Below are positions 54,581-64,000 of a stretch of 64,000 bases of DNA, in pieces. Under the pieces are notes generated by a model. The model did no database searches, was not told the origin of the DNA, and worked only from the letters and a program-made list of their open reading frames with translations. Origin of the DNA: Herbaspirillum sp. YR522 (GTDB lineage Bacteria; Pseudomonadota; Gammaproteobacteria; Burkholderiales; Burkholderiaceae_D); the NCBI RefSeq assembly GCF_000282575.1, contig NZ_AKJA01000010.1:79390-143389 (forward strand). The letters run 5' to 3'. Position numbers and translations under genes: made by a program. Numbering within the stretch: position 1 is the stretch's first letter; each line of letters opens with the position of its first letter.

Positions 54581-55663
54581 GTGAAGTCTGAGCTGGACAA
54601 TAACACCCCTGAAAGCCGCGCCAGTGCCGCAAACGCCCGGGGCTTGCCGGCGCGCACAATATCCGTGGCACCGATGATGGACTGGACCGACCGCCACTGC
54701 CGCCTGTTTCATCGCCAGATCACCCGCCACACCTGGCTCTACACCGAGATGGTCACCACCGGTGCGCTGCTGCATGGCGATGTGCCACGCCACCTCGACT
54801 TCAATGAAGAAGAGCACCCGGTAGCCTTGCAACTGGGCGGCAGCGAGCCGGCCGACCTGGCGCAGGCGGCCAGGCTGGGCCAGCAGTGGGGCTATGACGA
54901 GATCAACCTGAACTGCGGCTGCCCGTCGGAACGGGTGCAGAAGGGCGCCTTCGGCGCCTGCCTGATGGGCGAGCCCACGCTGGTGGCCGATTGCGTCAAG
55001 GCCATGCGCGACGCCGTCAGCATCGACGTGACCGTCAAGCACCGTATCGGCATCGACAGTGTCGAGTCGTATGACTTCGTGCGCGATTTCGTCGGCCAGA
55101 TCGCCGACGCCGGTTGCCATACCTTCATCGTGCATGCGCGCAATGCCATCCTCAAGGGCCTGAGCCCCAAGGAAAACCGCGAGATCCCGCCGCTCAAGTA
55201 CGACTATGCCTACCAGCTCAAGCGCGACTTTCCGCAACTCGAGATCCTGATCAACGGCGGTATCAAGACCGTCGCCGAGATCGATGCCCACCTGCAGCAT
55301 GTCGACGGCGTCATGCTGGGACGCGAGGCCTATCACAACCCATACCTGATGGCCGGCTTCGATGCCCGCTACTACGGTGATCTGCCGCATGGCCGGCAAG
55401 CAAGCCGCGAGCAGGTGATCGCGGCCATGTTGCCCTATATTCGACGCCAGTTGGCGTTGCACGGCGACAATGGACGCGGTGGCGGCCTGCGGCTCAACAG
55501 CATCACCCGCCACATGCTGGGCCTGCTGGCCGGCATGCCGGGCGCGCGCGCGTTCCGCCAGACCTTGTCCGATTCGAAGCGCCTGGCCGAGGGCGACCCG
55601 GAGTTGCTGCACGAGGCCCTGGCGCGTACCGAGAGGGTGTCGCATCAAGCGGGGCTCAATTAG
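54581..55663 (+). CDS. dusA: tRNA-dihydrouridine(20/20a) synthase
   Basis: 360 residues from GTG. SVAPMMDWTDRHCR is the DusA-specific FMN-binding start, followed by EMVTTGALLHGD, the catalytic Cys in NLNCGCPSERVQ (~114), VTVKHRIGID, FIVHARNAILKGLSPKENREIP (start of landmark) and INGGIKT. It reduces U20/U20a in the tRNA D-loop with NADPH and FMN. The GTG start is needed because SVAPMMDW must be included and no ATG precedes it in frame. The start codon has no strong ribosome site. Confidence 0.94.
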   Translation: MKSELDNNTPESRASAANARGLPARTISVAPMMDWTDRHCRLFHRQITRHTWLYTEMVTTGALLHGDVPRHLDFNEEEHPVALQLGGSEPADLAQAARLGQQWGYDEINLNCGCPSERVQKGAFGACLMGEPTLVADCVKAMRDAVSIDVTVKHRIGIDSVESYDFVRDFVGQIADAGCHTFIVHARNAILKGLSPKENREIPPLKYDYAYQLKRDFPQLEILINGGIKTVAEIDAHLQHVDGVMLGREAYHNPYLMAGFDARYYGDLPHGRQASREQVIAAMLPYIRRQLALHGDNGRGGGLRLNSITRHMLGLLAGMPGARAFRQTLSDSKRLAEGDPELLHEALARTERVSHQAGLN

Positions 55664-55746
55664 TCCGGCCGGCCTGCGCAGCACATGCCGGGAGCACCCG
55701 CAAATCCTTTAGAATAGCGGGTCTAACAGGGAACACAGAAAAAGCC

Positions 55747-56868
55747 ATGCCACTTGCAACAACCGAAGAAATCGTCGCCGAATTGCGCGCCGGCCGGATG
55801 GTCATCCTGGTCGATGAAGAAGATCGCGAAAATGAAGGCGACCTGGTCCTGGCGACCGACTTCGTCACGCCCGAAGCCATCAATTTCATGGTCACGCACG
55901 CGCGCGGCCTGGTTTGCCTGACACTGACCGAACAACATTGCGACCAGCTCGACCTGCCGATGATGGCATCGCGCAACGGCACTGCCTTCGGTACCAATTT
56001 CACCGTCTCGATCGAAGCCGCCGAAGGCGTCACCACCGGTATCTCGGCTGCCGACCGGGCACGCACCATCCGGGTGGCCTCGGCCCGCAACGCCAAGCCG
56101 TCGGACCTGGTCAACCCCGGTCACATCTTCCCGCTGCGCGCGCAGAAGGGCGGGGTGCTCATGCGTGCCGGCCACACCGAAGCCGGCTGCGACCTGACGG
56201 CGATGGCCGGCTTGACCCCGGCCGCCGTGATCTGCGAAATCCTCAAGGAAGACGGCACCATGGCGCGCCTGCCGGACCTGATGGAATTCGCCGACAGGCA
56301 CACCCTCAAGATCGGCACCATCGCCGACCTGATCCATTACCGCAGCCGCAACGAGAGCATCATCGAACGCTTGGCCGAACGCGAGATGCAGACCGTGCAT
56401 GGCACCTTCAAGGCGGTCGCCTATCGTGATACCCCCAGTGGCGGTGCGCACCTGGCGCTGGTGCATGGCGAGGTCCAGCCCGGCGACGAAACCCTGGTGC
56501 GGGTGCACCAGCCGGTGTCGATCCTCGACCTGCTCGAGTCCGAGGTGACGACCCACTCGTGGAACCTGGCCGCGGCCATGAAGGCCATCAAGGCCGCGTC
56601 CAGCGGCGTGGTGGTCTTGCTCAATTGCGAAGAGTCGGCGCAGCAGATGTTCGACCAGTTCGGCGCACTCAACCAGGTTGGCAGCCCGGCGGCAACCAAG
56701 CCGGCGCGCGCCGACCGGATGGACCTGCGCACCTACGGTATCGGCGCCCAGATCCTCAAGGACCTGGGCGTATGCAAGATGAAATTGCTGGCCAGCCCGC
56801 GCAAGATGCCATCGATGGCCGGGTTCCAGCTCGAGGTCACCGGCTACCAGGCGCGGGAGGCGCTGTAA
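55747..56868 (+). CDS. ribBA: DHBP synthase with degenerate GTP cyclohydrolase II domain (RibBA type)
   Basis: 373 residues. The first ~200 form 3,4-dihydroxy-2-butanone 4-phosphate synthase: [14 protein letters not shown] (acidic metal site), [34 protein letters not shown] (landmark). The second half aligns with GTP cyclohydrolase II in its C-terminal pattern ([16 protein letters not shown]). It lacks the three zinc cysteines expected after the start: the region reads [20 protein letters not shown] with no CxxGD...C..C. It is therefore probably active only as RibB, as in other betaproteobacterial RibBA proteins. First of ribBA-ribH-nusB. Confidence 0.93.
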   Translation: MPLATTEEIVAELRAGRMVILVDEEDRENEGDLVLATDFVTPEAINFMVTHARGLVCLTLTEQHCDQLDLPMMASRNGTAFGTNFTVSIEAAEGVTTGISAADRARTIRVASARNAKPSDLVNPGHIFPLRAQKGGVLMRAGHTEAGCDLTAMAGLTPAAVICEILKEDGTMARLPDLMEFADRHTLKIGTIADLIHYRSRNESIIERLAEREMQTVHGTFKAVAYRDTPSGGAHLALVHGEVQPGDETLVRVHQPVSILDLLESEVTTHSWNLAAAMKAIKAASSGVVVLLNCEESAQQMFDQFGALNQVGSPAATKPARADRMDLRTYGIGAQILKDLGVCKMKLLASPRKMPSMAGFQLEVTGYQAREAL

Positions 56869-56927
56869 GTACTACCGTACTGCCCGTATCGCCCAAGACG
56901 GATCAACAACATACAAAAGGAATAGTC

Positions 56928-57413
56928 ATGACCATCGGAACCTACGACCCCAACCTGGATGGCGCGGACCTGCGCATCGGCATCGTCCAGGCGCGTTTCA
57001 ACGAAGACGTCTGCCACGGCTTGCTGGCCGCTTGCCTGGCCGAACTGAAGCATCTCAACGTGGCCGATGAAGATATCCTGCACGTGACGGTTCCGGGCGC
57101 GCTCGAAATCCCGCTGGCGCTGCAGAAGATGGCCGAGACCGAACAGTTCGATGCGCTCATCGCGCTGGGCGCCGTCATTCGCGGCGAGACCTATCACTTC
57201 GAACTGGTCTCCAACGAGTCCGGCGCCGGTATCACCCAGGTCGGCCTCGACTTCGGCGTGCCCATCGCCAACGCGGTGCTGACCACCGAGAACGACGAGC
57301 AGGCCGAGGCGCGCATGGCCGACAAGGGCGCCGACGCGGCCCGCGTGGCCGTGGAAATGGCCAACCTGGCGATCGTGCTCGAAGAACTGGGCCAGGCCAC
57401 CGACGAAGAGTAA
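56928..57413 (+). CDS. ribH: 6,7-dimethyl-8-ribityllumazine synthase
   Basis: 161 residues. Family motifs: [24 protein letters not shown] and [19 protein letters not shown], including the catalytic His in YHFE, then FGVLTTEN-type sequence ([16 protein letters not shown]). It condenses the pyrimidinedione with the RibB product to give lumazine, the substrate of riboflavin synthase. The ATG at 56928 follows AAAAGGAA. It lies 59 bases after ribBA and 101 before nusB, a common operon in proteobacteria. Confidence 0.97.
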   Translation: MTIGTYDPNLDGADLRIGIVQARFNEDVCHGLLAACLAELKHLNVADEDILHVTVPGALEIPLALQKMAETEQFDALIALGAVIRGETYHFELVSNESGAGITQVGLDFGVPIANAVLTTENDEQAEARMADKGADAARVAVEMANLAIVLEELGQATDEE

Positions 57414-57514
57414 TAGAGTAAGCCAGGTGTCGACGCGCCACCCGGTGCTGCGTCGACGCTGCAGTTTCATGTCATTCCCGCTAGCAACAATCATGGCTCC
57501 GAGCCGAAATCATC

Positions 57515-57982
57515 ATGTCCAACAAAGCTGAACACGCCAATTCGAACAAGAACCGTACACCGCGTCACCGCGCTCGCGAATTCGCGTTGCAGGGCTTGTA
57601 CCAGTGGCTGCTCAATTTCGAGTACACCGGTGTCATCGAAGCCAACATCCGCGAAGCCCACGGCTTCGACAAGGCCGATGCGGAGCATTTCGACATCCTG
57701 CTGTCGGGCGCCATCCGTGATGCCGAGCTGTTGCGCGCCGATTTGGCGCCGCTGATCGATCGCCCCATCAAGGAACTGTCGCCCGTCGAACACGCGGCGC
57801 TTCTCATCGGTGCCTTCGAACTGAAGAACCAGCCCGAGATTCCCTACAAGGTGGTGATCAACGAAGCAGTCGAATTGACCAAGTCCTTCGGCGGCGTCGA
57901 TGGCCACAAGTACGTCAATGGCGTGCTCGACCGCTTCGCCGCGCAGGTGCGCCCCACCGAAGTAGGCGCCAACCGCCGCTGA
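57515..57982 (+). CDS. nusB: transcription antitermination protein NusB
   Basis: 155 residues. A basic N-terminal extension ([21 protein letters not shown]) leads into the helical NusB fold, with [45 protein letters not shown] and [11 protein letters not shown]. NusB with NusE binds boxA RNA to support rRNA antitermination. It is the third gene of ribBA-ribH-nusB, and the aminotransferase gene follows 79 bases later in the same direction. Confidence 0.97.
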   Translation: MSNKAEHANSNKNRTPRHRAREFALQGLYQWLLNFEYTGVIEANIREAHGFDKADAEHFDILLSGAIRDAELLRADLAPLIDRPIKELSPVEHAALLIGAFELKNQPEIPYKVVINEAVELTKSFGGVDGHKYVNGVLDRFAAQVRPTEVGANRR

Positions 57983-58061
57983 TCGTAGCGCCGCGGCGAC
58001 AGCCTGCTGTGGCCGCCGTTTTGCCCGCCGGTCGCCTCCCCACCTCCCGTAGAGCTGCCTC

Positions 58062-59240
58062 ATGAACCTCGATCAAGTCGCTTCGCGCGTGCATAACATC
58101 GCGCCTTTCCATGTAATGGAGCTGTCGAAGAAGGCGGCCATCCTGGAGCAACAGGGGCGCGACATCATCCACATGGGAATCGGCGAGCCCGATTTCACCG
58201 CGCCGCCGGCGGTGGTGGCGGCGGCTAACCGCGCCATGGCCGATGGCCAGATGCAATACACCTCCGCGGTCGGCTTGCCGGCCTTGCGCCAGGCGATCTC
58301 CACCAACTATCGCAACGTGTATGGCCTGGATGTCGGCCCCGAGCGCATCGTCATCACCGCCGGCGCGTCGGCGGCCTTGTTGCTGGCCTGCGCGGCGCTG
58401 GTCGAGAAGGGCGCCCAGGTGCTCATGCCCGACCCGTGCTATCCCTGCAACCGACACTTTGTCGCCGCCTTCGATGGGCAGGCGCAACTGGTGCAAAGCG
58501 GGCCCGAACAGCGCTTTCAATTGACCGCGCAGGTCGTGCGCGAGCAGTGGGCCGAAGCCACCCGTGGCGTATTGCTGGCTTCGCCATCGAACCCGACCGG
58601 CACCTCGATCCTGCCCGACGAGCTACGCGCCATCGTCGGCGAGGTGAGGGCCCGCGGCGGTTTCACCATCGTCGATGAGATCTATCAGGGCCTGTCGTAC
58701 GAGGGCGCACCCTTCTCGGCGCTTTCGCTGGGTGAGGACGTGGTGGTGATCAACAGCTTTTCCAAGTATTTCAACATGACCGGATGGCGCCTGGGCTGGC
58801 TGGTGTTGCCACCGTCGCTGGTGCCGCAGGTCGAGAAACTGGCGCAGAACCTGTTCATCTGCGCCTCGTCGATCGCCCAGCATGCAGCGGTGGCGTGCTT
58901 CCTGCCCGAGTCGATTGCGATCTATGAACAACGCAAGGCCGAATTCAAGCGACGTCGCGACTACATCGTGCCGGCCCTGGAGAGCCTGGGCTTCAAGGTG
59001 CCGGTGATGCCGGACGGTGCCTTCTATGTCTATGCCGATTGCAGCGCGCTGTGCGACGATGCCGACCGATTGAGCCTGGACATGTTGAACGAAGCGGGCG
59101 TGGCGCTGGTGCCGGGACTCGATTTCGGGCCATTCACGGCACTCCGGTATATCCGCCTGTCGTATGCCACGTCGATGGAAAACCTGCAGCGGGCGGTGGC
59201 GCGACTGCGCGAATTCTTCGATCGCCGCCAGCGCGCCTGA
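58062..59240 (+). CDS. PLP-dependent class I/II aminotransferase
   Basis: 392 residues of fold-type I aminotransferase. Landmarks are HMGIGEPDFTAPP (substrate loop), MQYTSAVGLPALRQAI, ASPSNPTGT (the Asn that contacts PLP), FTIVDEIYQGLSYEG with the conserved Asp, and SFSKYFNMTGWRLGW with the PLP Lys235. The C-terminal Arg is in LRYIRLSYAT. Its look is that of AspC/AlaT-like enzymes acting on common amino acids; exact substrate is not decidable. It probably continues the nusB transcript and ends at the bidirectional terminator at 59257. Confidence 0.92.
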   Translation: MNLDQVASRVHNIAPFHVMELSKKAAILEQQGRDIIHMGIGEPDFTAPPAVVAAANRAMADGQMQYTSAVGLPALRQAISTNYRNVYGLDVGPERIVITAGASAALLLACAALVEKGAQVLMPDPCYPCNRHFVAAFDGQAQLVQSGPEQRFQLTAQVVREQWAEATRGVLLASPSNPTGTSILPDELRAIVGEVRARGGFTIVDEIYQGLSYEGAPFSALSLGEDVVVINSFSKYFNMTGWRLGWLVLPPSLVPQVEKLAQNLFICASSIAQHAAVACFLPESIAIYEQRKAEFKRRRDYIVPALESLGFKVPVMPDGAFYVYADCSALCDDADRLSLDMLNEAGVALVPGLDFGPFTALRYIRLSYATSMENLQRAVARLREFFDRRQRA

Positions 59241-59256
59241 TCGTTGCCGCCACCAC

Positions 59257-59286
59257 AAAAAAAAGGAGCCCAAAGGCTCCTTTTTT
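59257..59286. terminator. bidirectional intrinsic terminator
   Basis: GGAGCC (59265-59270) and GGCTCC (59275-59280) close a four-base loop, with eight A before and six T after. The symmetry allows termination from both sides, suiting the convergent aminotransferase and lytic transglycosylase genes. Confidence 0.92.
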
Positions 59287-59323
59287 GCGTGTTGAATACC
59301 GGTAATATTCAATCGCAACACGC

Positions 59324-60340
59324 TCATAATGCAGCGAGTTGTTCTTCCGCCTTGGGCTTGTCGGCCGCCACTGCGGTCGCGATCTTGCCCAGCGGCGGCT
59401 TGACTGGCACGGTCGCCGGCAACGGGTCGGCGCTGGCCGACACGCTCGGTGCTGCCGGTGGCAGCTTGACCGTCGCGGTGGTGTAGATGGACACGTTCTT
59501 GCCCATCGCCACCTGCTTCAGGTTCTGGTATTCCGACAGCACCTTGATGCCGTAGCCGCCGTCATTGGCCATCTCGGCGGCACCGACATAAGTCTTCAAG
59601 CCGGCTTCGATGGACCCGCCACGGGTGACATACTCCTTCAGGATCTGCGAACCCACGCGGATGTTGGCCACCGGATTGAGCGCCGCCTTGATGCCGCCCA
59701 GTTCCTGGAACTTGTCGTGGTGCACCTTGGACATCACCTGCATCAGGCCCTGTGCGCCCATCGGGCTCTCGGCAAAGGGATTGAAGCGCGATTCGATAGC
59801 GATGACCGACAGGATCAGCAACGGATCGAGCTTGATATCACGCGCGGTCAGGTAGGTGGCCGACACCAGCATGTCTGCCGCATCGCTGGCCACGCGATAA
59901 CGCTTTGCCAGCCAGTTGGTCACCAGCTTCTGCTGGCGCGGGTTGCCCAGGAACTGGTGATCCTCGGCCGACAGCACCGGCTTGACGGCCGCGACCGCAT
60001 TGGCCGAGGCCGCGGCGCTGGCAATGGCCGGAACGGTGGCCACGGGTGCGGCGGGCGCCATCAATTCTGCCAACGGCGGCGTCACGGGAGCATCTGCAGC
60101 CTGTACCTCGTCGGCATCATCCGAAAAGGGCGACATGCTGATCAACCGATCTGCCAGGTCCGGGTTGAAGAACATCAGACCCAGGACGAACAGGGCGGCC
60201 ACGCCGAGTATCGTGACTACTCGGTGGGCGGCACTGAAAAACTGGCCGATACGCTCACCCAGGGACGAGCTTGCGAAACCGGCGCGCTGAACCATCTGCG
60301 GGGTGCCTGCTAAAGGCGCCTCGGTAGCTTGGTTGGACAT
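59324..60340 (-). CDS. membrane-anchored lytic transglycosylase (SLT domain)
   Basis: 338 residues. A cytoplasmic ~40-residue lead, one membrane helix (~42-58, VTILGVAALFVLGLMFF) and an Ala/Pro-rich periplasmic linker precede the SLT domain. The catalytic Glu is at ~183 in IAIESRFNPFAESPMGAQGLMQVM (start of landmark), and the Tyr-region reads GLKTYVGAAEMANDGGYG. It cleaves peptidoglycan glycan strands to anhydro-muropeptides. The C-terminal tail is Pro/Ala/Lys-rich. AGGAGG lies six bases before the ATG at 60340. Confidence 0.92.
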   Translation of the reverse strand: MSNQATEAPLAGTPQMVQRAGFASSSLGERIGQFFSAAHRVVTILGVAALFVLGLMFFNPDLADRLISMSPFSDDADEVQAADAPVTPPLAELMAPAAPVATVPAIASAAASANAVAAVKPVLSAEDHQFLGNPRQQKLVTNWLAKRYRVASDAADMLVSATYLTARDIKLDPLLILSVIAIESRFNPFAESPMGAQGLMQVMSKVHHDKFQELGGIKAALNPVANIRVGSQILKEYVTRGGSIEAGLKTYVGAAEMANDGGYGIKVLSEYQNLKQVAMGKNVSIYTTATVKLPPAAPSVSASADPLPATVPVKPPLGKIATAVAADKPKAEEQLAAL

Positions 60341-60805
60341 TGAACCTCCTGCGTTATTGCGGCAAATACAGGGCTCTCCGGCCAAGAAGTGGAGACCGGA
60401 CAGCGGGACTGAAGATGCTGCAATCAAATTACGTTACCGTCGCAAGGCGTTACGGCAAGTAGCCATCCGCGAGGCCTGCTGGCCATGCCGTCGGATGACA
60501 TGTTTCGGGGAGTAAGGCTGACGCCTTGGATGACACTTCTTAGTTGCTGGGACCCCGGTCCCTGAATACCTTGCTGCTTGTTATGGTTATTTCAAGCCTC
60601 GTTGTTGAGCTTCAAGCTCTTGCCCTTCGGTGTAGGGTGCGCGCATTGTAGAAGCCACTTTATATCGAGTCAATACTATGGAATCGTTTCTTTATAACTT
60701 TTGCATCTCATATTGCACGTGGCCTTCCTTCAAAAATCAATAGAATCAAGCGTTTGCCGGCGAAACCTGCACTGGCTGTTATGAGAAAAGAAATTTTTTA
60801 AACGT
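60341..60805. other. 465-base AT-richer divergent promoter region between the transglycosylase gene and ubiD
   Basis: No gene was found. It is visibly richer in A/T than its surroundings, especially 60650-60805. A possible ubiD promoter is TTGCCG (60754-60759), 17 bases, TGTTAT (60777-60782), each 4/6 to consensus. No regulator site was recognised. Confidence 0.5.
60754..60782 (+). promoter_or_regulatory. possible ubiD promoter
   Basis: TTGCCG and TGTTAT are separated by exactly 17 bases, and the -10 ends 23 bases before the ubiD ATG. The match is moderate and unproven. Confidence 0.35.
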
Positions 60806-62290
60806 ATGAAATACACTGATTTACGCGATTTTATTTCCAAGTTGCAACAAATGGGCGAGCTTAAACGGGTGTCGACCCCGGTTTCTTCACATCTGGAGAT
60901 GACCGAGATCTGCGACCGCACGCTGAGGGCCCAAGGCCCAGCGCTCCTTTTTGAGCATGTCGACGGCAAAAATATCCCGGTTCTCGCGAATCTTTTTGGT
61001 ACGCCTCGTCGCGTGGCCTTGGGCATGGGGGCTGCCGACACCAGCGAACTGCGCCGTATCGGCCATCTGCTGGCGCGGCTCAAGGAGCCGGAACCTCCCA
61101 AGGGGCTCAAGGATGTCCTGGGCCTGGGGACGCTGGTCAAGTCGCTGTGGGACATGGCGCCCAAGGAGCGTTCGTCGGCGCCGTGCCAGGAAGTGGTATG
61201 GGAGGGCGCCGAGGTCGACCTGTCGCGGCTGCCTATCCAGCATTGCTGGCCGGGCGACATCGCGCCATTGATTACCTGGGGCCTGGTGGTGACCCGGGGG
61301 CCGAACAAGAAGCGCCAGAACCTGGGTATCTATCGGCAGCAGGTGCTGGGGCCCAACAAGGTCATCATGCGCTGGCTGGCCCATCGTGGCGGCGCGCTGG
61401 ATTTTCGCGAACACTGCATCGCCAACCCGGGCAAGCCCTATCCGGTGGTGGTGGCGTTGGGTGCCGATCCCGCTACTATATTAGGTGCCGTCACGCCGGT
61501 TCCCGACAGCCTGTCGGAGTACCAGTTTGCCGGCCTGCTGCGCGGCAGCCGTACCGAGCTGGTCAAGGCCATCGGCAGCGAGCTGCGGGTGCCGGCGTCG
61601 GCCGAGATCGTGCTGGAAGGGCATATCTATCCCGATGCCAGTCATGGCTCGGGCTACGAACATGCACTCGAGGGCCCGTACGGCGATCACACCGGTTACT
61701 ACAATGAGCAGGACTGGTTTCCGGTCTTCACCATCGATCGCATCACCATGCGACGCGAGCCGATCTATCACTCCACCTACACCGGCAAGCCGCCCGACGA
61801 ACCCGCCGTGCTGGGCGTTGCCTTGAACGAGGTATTCGTGCCGCTGCTGCAGAAGCAGTTTTCGGAGATCACCGATTTCTACCTGCCGCCAGAGGGATGC
61901 AGCTATCGCATGGCGGTGGTACAGATGCGTAAATCCTATGCCGGGCATGCCAAGCGGGTGATGTTCGGTGTGTGGAGTTTCCTGCGCCAATTCATGTACA
62001 CCAAGTTCATCGTGGTGGTCGACGAGGACGTCGACATCCGCGACTGGAAGGAAGTGATCTGGGCCATCACTACGCGCGTCGACCCGGTGCGTGACACGGT
62101 GCTGGTCGATAACACGCCGATCGACTACCTTGATTTTGCCTCTCCCATCAGCGGCCTGGGCAGCAAGATGGGCATCGATGCCACCAACAAGTGGCCCGGC
62201 GAAACCGATCGCGAATGGGGCACGCCCATCGTCATGAGCGACGACGTCAAAAAGCGGGTCGACGACATCTGGCAGGAGCTGGGAATCTAG
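60806..62290 (+). CDS. ubiD: prenylated-FMN-dependent 4-hydroxy-3-polyprenylbenzoate decarboxylase
   Basis: 494 residues. UbiD landmarks: [20 protein letters not shown] (landmark), [50 protein letters not shown] and [12 protein letters not shown] with conserved acid residues. The C-terminal part contains [17 protein letters not shown] and [15 protein letters not shown]. It decarboxylates the polyprenylated hydroxybenzoate in ubiquinone synthesis, using prenyl-FMN from UbiX. ubiX is not in the window. The ribosome site is weak (GAGAAAAGAAAT). Confidence 0.97.
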   Translation: MKYTDLRDFISKLQQMGELKRVSTPVSSHLEMTEICDRTLRAQGPALLFEHVDGKNIPVLANLFGTPRRVALGMGAADTSELRRIGHLLARLKEPEPPKGLKDVLGLGTLVKSLWDMAPKERSSAPCQEVVWEGAEVDLSRLPIQHCWPGDIAPLITWGLVVTRGPNKKRQNLGIYRQQVLGPNKVIMRWLAHRGGALDFREHCIANPGKPYPVVVALGADPATILGAVTPVPDSLSEYQFAGLLRGSRTELVKAIGSELRVPASAEIVLEGHIYPDASHGSGYEHALEGPYGDHTGYYNEQDWFPVFTIDRITMRREPIYHSTYTGKPPDEPAVLGVALNEVFVPLLQKQFSEITDFYLPPEGCSYRMAVVQMRKSYAGHAKRVMFGVWSFLRQFMYTKFIVVVDEDVDIRDWKEVIWAITTRVDPVRDTVLVDNTPIDYLDFASPISGLGSKMGIDATNKWPGETDREWGTPIVMSDDVKKRVDDIWQELGI

Positions 62291-62386
62291 CAGGCATGTC
62301 GCGTCGGTCGCTGCAACGATGGCCGACAAAACAGGCAGCCCCGCCGGCGGTGATCAATTTGCTGGCGGGAAGTTGTCAACATGAAG

Positions 62387-62392
62387 TACAAT
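62387..62392 (+). promoter_or_regulatory. -10 element of the SRP RNA gene
   Basis: TACAAT lies seven bases before the predicted RNA 5' end at 62400. No good -35 was seen at 16-18 bases upstream. Confidence 0.4.
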
Positions 62393-62399
62393 TCGATTT

Positions 62400-62495
62400 G
62401 GCGGGCCCCTGCGCATTGTGGCATGGTCAACCTGGTCAGGTCGGGAACGAAGCAGCCACAGCCATTTCCTGCAAGTGCCGCAGACAAGGCTCGCC
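62400..62495 (+). ncRNA. ffs: signal recognition particle 4.5S RNA
   Basis: The conserved domain IV core reads CTGGTCAGGTCGGGAACGAAGC, split here as CTGGTCAGGTC then GGGAAC then GAAGCAGCC, the usual small bacterial SRP RNA signature. The 5' end GGCGGGCC (62400-62407) pairs with GGCTCGCC (62488-62495), with one G-U, closing the hairpin. A TACAAT sits before the start. The RNA binds Ffh for cotranslational targeting of membrane proteins. End points are set by the pairing and may be off by a few bases; no U-tract terminator is obvious. Confidence 0.9.
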
Positions 62496-62648
62496 TCTTA
62501 TTACTCCCGGTGTCGACGTGCCGTCGCCCTATACGCTAAGCAATAAGCGCTAAGCACTATTCTCCGCAGTACCTCCCCCCCGATTCCGTTATCGCCTCAC
62601 CCAGGCCAGCGTTGCGCTGCAGCCTGGGCGATAAGCGCATTGTCATCG

Positions 62649-63662
62649 TCAACCCCGGTGACCGCCGGCGGGTGCCAGCTTGTCGGCCAGTATCGCCGAG
62701 ACGCCGACGAAGGCCGGGTATTGCGCCGTGATGACATAGGTGGGAATGGCGGCGGTGTACGCCGAAAAGCGGCCCTTGTTCTCGAAGCGCGCACGAAACG
62801 GCGACTGCGCAAAGTAGGCGCCCATATGCGGCACCACGCCACCACCGATATAGATCCCGCCCAATGACCCCAGCGTGACCGCCAGGTTGGCGGCCACCGT
62901 GCCGAGCATGGCGCAGAACAGGTCGACCGTCTCGCGCGCCAGCGCGTCACCCGGCTCCAGCGCGCGCCCGACGATGTCGCCGGCCTTCAGGTCGGCGGCG
63001 GGCAAGCGCTCGATCCAACGCAATGCGCGATAGATCAATTCCAGCCCCGGGCCCGACACCAGGCGCTCGGCCGAGACGTGCTCGAAGCTGTTCCAGCAAT
63101 AGGCCAGGATCGCCGCCTCGCGCGGCGTGAATGGCGAGAAGGCGACATGCCCGCCTTCGCTGGCCAGTGGCATCCAGCGCTGCTCGCCACGTATCAATCC
63201 TCCCACGCCCAGGCCGGTGCCGGCACCGACCACGCCGATCGGCAACCCGGCCTCGGCCTGGCCGCCACCGATCTGCCACAGGTCGGCCGGCTGCAGTTGC
63301 GGCACCGCCATCGACAGCGCCGTGAAATCGTTGACCACCAACAAGGTATCCAGGCCCAGCGATTGGCGCGCCGCCTCGATCGAAAATGCCCAGTCGTGAT
63401 TGGTCATCTTGATCTGGTCGCCGTGCACCGGGTTGGCGATGGCCACGACCGCATGCCGTACCGGGGCGTTGCCGGCCTGGTCCAGGTAGGCCCGCACGGC
63501 ATCGGTGAATTCGCGGTAATCGGCTGCCGGCAGGGTGGCGATCTGTTCGGTTTGCCCGGGCGCGGGTTCCAGCGCGAAGCGGGCGTTGGTGCCGCCGATG
63601 TCGGCCAGCAGGCGCGGGCCATCGGCATATTGATGAGGTCGGGGGGAGAGCACGCTCTGCAT
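62649..63662 (-). CDS. glk: glucokinase
   Basis: 337 residues of the proteobacterial Glk type. The ATP-binding phosphate-1 motif is [15 protein letters not shown] (Asp21). TNHDWAFS and [12 protein letters not shown] with the catalytic Asp follow, then [23 protein letters not shown] (glucose-binding Glu/His region) and [13 protein letters not shown]. It phosphorylates glucose to glucose-6-phosphate. It is on the strand opposite ubiD and the SRP RNA. No sugar-metabolism neighbours (zwf, pgl, edd) appear inside the window. Confidence 0.96.
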   Translation of the reverse strand: MQSVLSPRPHQYADGPRLLADIGGTNARFALEPAPGQTEQIATLPAADYREFTDAVRAYLDQAGNAPVRHAVVAIANPVHGDQIKMTNHDWAFSIEAARQSLGLDTLLVVNDFTALSMAVPQLQPADLWQIGGGQAEAGLPIGVVGAGTGLGVGGLIRGEQRWMPLASEGGHVAFSPFTPREAAILAYCWNSFEHVSAERLVSGPGLELIYRALRWIERLPAADLKAGDIVGRALEPGDALARETVDLFCAMLGTVAANLAVTLGSLGGIYIGGGVVPHMGAYFAQSPFRARFENKGRFSAYTAAIPTYVITAQYPAFVGVSAILADKLAPAGGHRG

Positions 63663-63819
63663 GGCCGTTTCCTGTTAGGCGCCAGCGGCGTGGCGCCACC
63701 GGCAAAATGATCGGATGAAGGGAGCGGCGCGCCGTCCCTTCTCTCCTATGAGGCGCCCGCGGCCATCAGGTTCCAGGCCAGCTTGCGGCGCTGGGGGCGG
63801 CAGGGTCAGGCCGCCACGA

Positions 63820-64000
63820 TCAGCGCTCTGCCATGTGCTGGGCCAGTGCCTCGCGCATCTGCTCGATGACGTCGCTCCAGTCGCCACGAGCGGCCTGGCG
63901 GAAGATGGTGAAGTTCTGGTACCAGGGGGTATCGGTGCGATCCATCTGCCAGCGCCAGCAGGTGTTGGCGCGATTGAGCAGCCATACCGGCTTTTCCCTC
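63820..64000 (-). CDS. C-terminal end of a probable TPR/glycosyltransferase protein (partial)
   Basis: Only the last 59 residues are visible, ending AQHMAER; the start is beyond the right edge. The segment WRWQMDRTDTPWYQNFTIFR followed by GDWSDVIEQMREAL resembles the C-terminal tail seen in TPR-linked glycosyltransferases, where a W-Y-P/Q...R-Q...G-D-W pattern is common. That assignment is from motif memory and is tentative. It runs in the same direction as glk, 157 bases upstream of it. Confidence 0.6.
   Translation of the reverse strand, partial: REKPVWLLNRANTCWRWQMDRTDTPWYQNFTIFRQAARGDWSDVIEQMREALAQHMAER

Noticed and set aside
62597..62950. Minus-strand 117-codon frame overlapping the end of glk
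   Set aside because: It is an out-of-frame shadow of glk, whose motifs are continuous in the other frame to 62649.

Overview
The window is GC-rich, densely coded chromosomal DNA from a betaproteobacterium. The rimP-nusA-infB-rbfA-truB block, the ribBA-ribH-nusB block, a RibBA with a degenerate cyclohydrolase II half, scpB-rluB and a short SRP RNA all fit Burkholderiales. The general look plus two HrpL-type promoter boxes suggest an Oxalobacteraceae plant associate such as Herbaspirillum. The genus is an inference. Most of the window is core housekeeping DNA. No insertion sequence, integrase, CRISPR array, rRNA or tRNA gene was recognised.

Layout, left to right. 1-7.3 kb: the end of a PAS-GGDEF-EAL protein, a Sir2 deacylase, a sulfur-scavenging-type group (DszC/SfnB-like flavoprotein, MetQ-like binding protein, NtaA/DszA-like monooxygenase) and a DUF4105 membrane protein. 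7.3-10.4 kb: aldo/keto reductase, ribE and ribD. 10.5-13.3 kb: a minus-strand minor-pilin operon (pilV-pilW-pilX-pilE-like-fimT) with no pilY1. 13.4-18.3 kb: DUF924, S4-domain, MAPEG and zinc-metallopeptidase genes, then a long FadE-type acyl-CoA dehydrogenase. 18.4-26.8 kb: nucleoside deoxyribosyltransferase, exonuclease I, two tandem related lipoproteins, small proteins, a uracil/xanthine permease and a ZntB-like transporter. 26.9-31.6 kb: glnS, an orphan LytS-type sensor kinase, ugpQ and small envelope proteins. 31.7-39.4 kb: alaS, a NUDIX hydrolase, a TusA-like protein, an FMN glutamate-synthase-like protein and a second PAS-PAS-GGDEF-EAL protein.

39.8-51.8 kb is the translation and RNA-metabolism core: scpB-rluB, then rimP-nusA-infB-rbfA-truB, then typA. 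The rimP transcript has a consensus promoter, a strongly foldable leader of about 120 nt and an intrinsic terminator before the first codon. A second terminator-like hairpin lies between infB and rbfA. Together these suggest attenuation of the operon.

The accessory island is at 51.8-54.5 kb between typA and dusA. Two divergent genes of unknown function have Ser/Pro-rich N-termini, and each is preceded by a sequence matching the HrpL box (GGAACC-N16-CCACNNA-like). They look like type III secretion effectors; one keeps the outline of a SAM-methyltransferase fold. This is the most novel part of the window. 54.5-64 kb returns to housekeeping: dusA, ribBA-ribH-nusB, a PLP aminotransferase, a lytic transglycosylase, ubiD, the SRP RNA, glk and the end of a probable TPR/glycosyltransferase protein.
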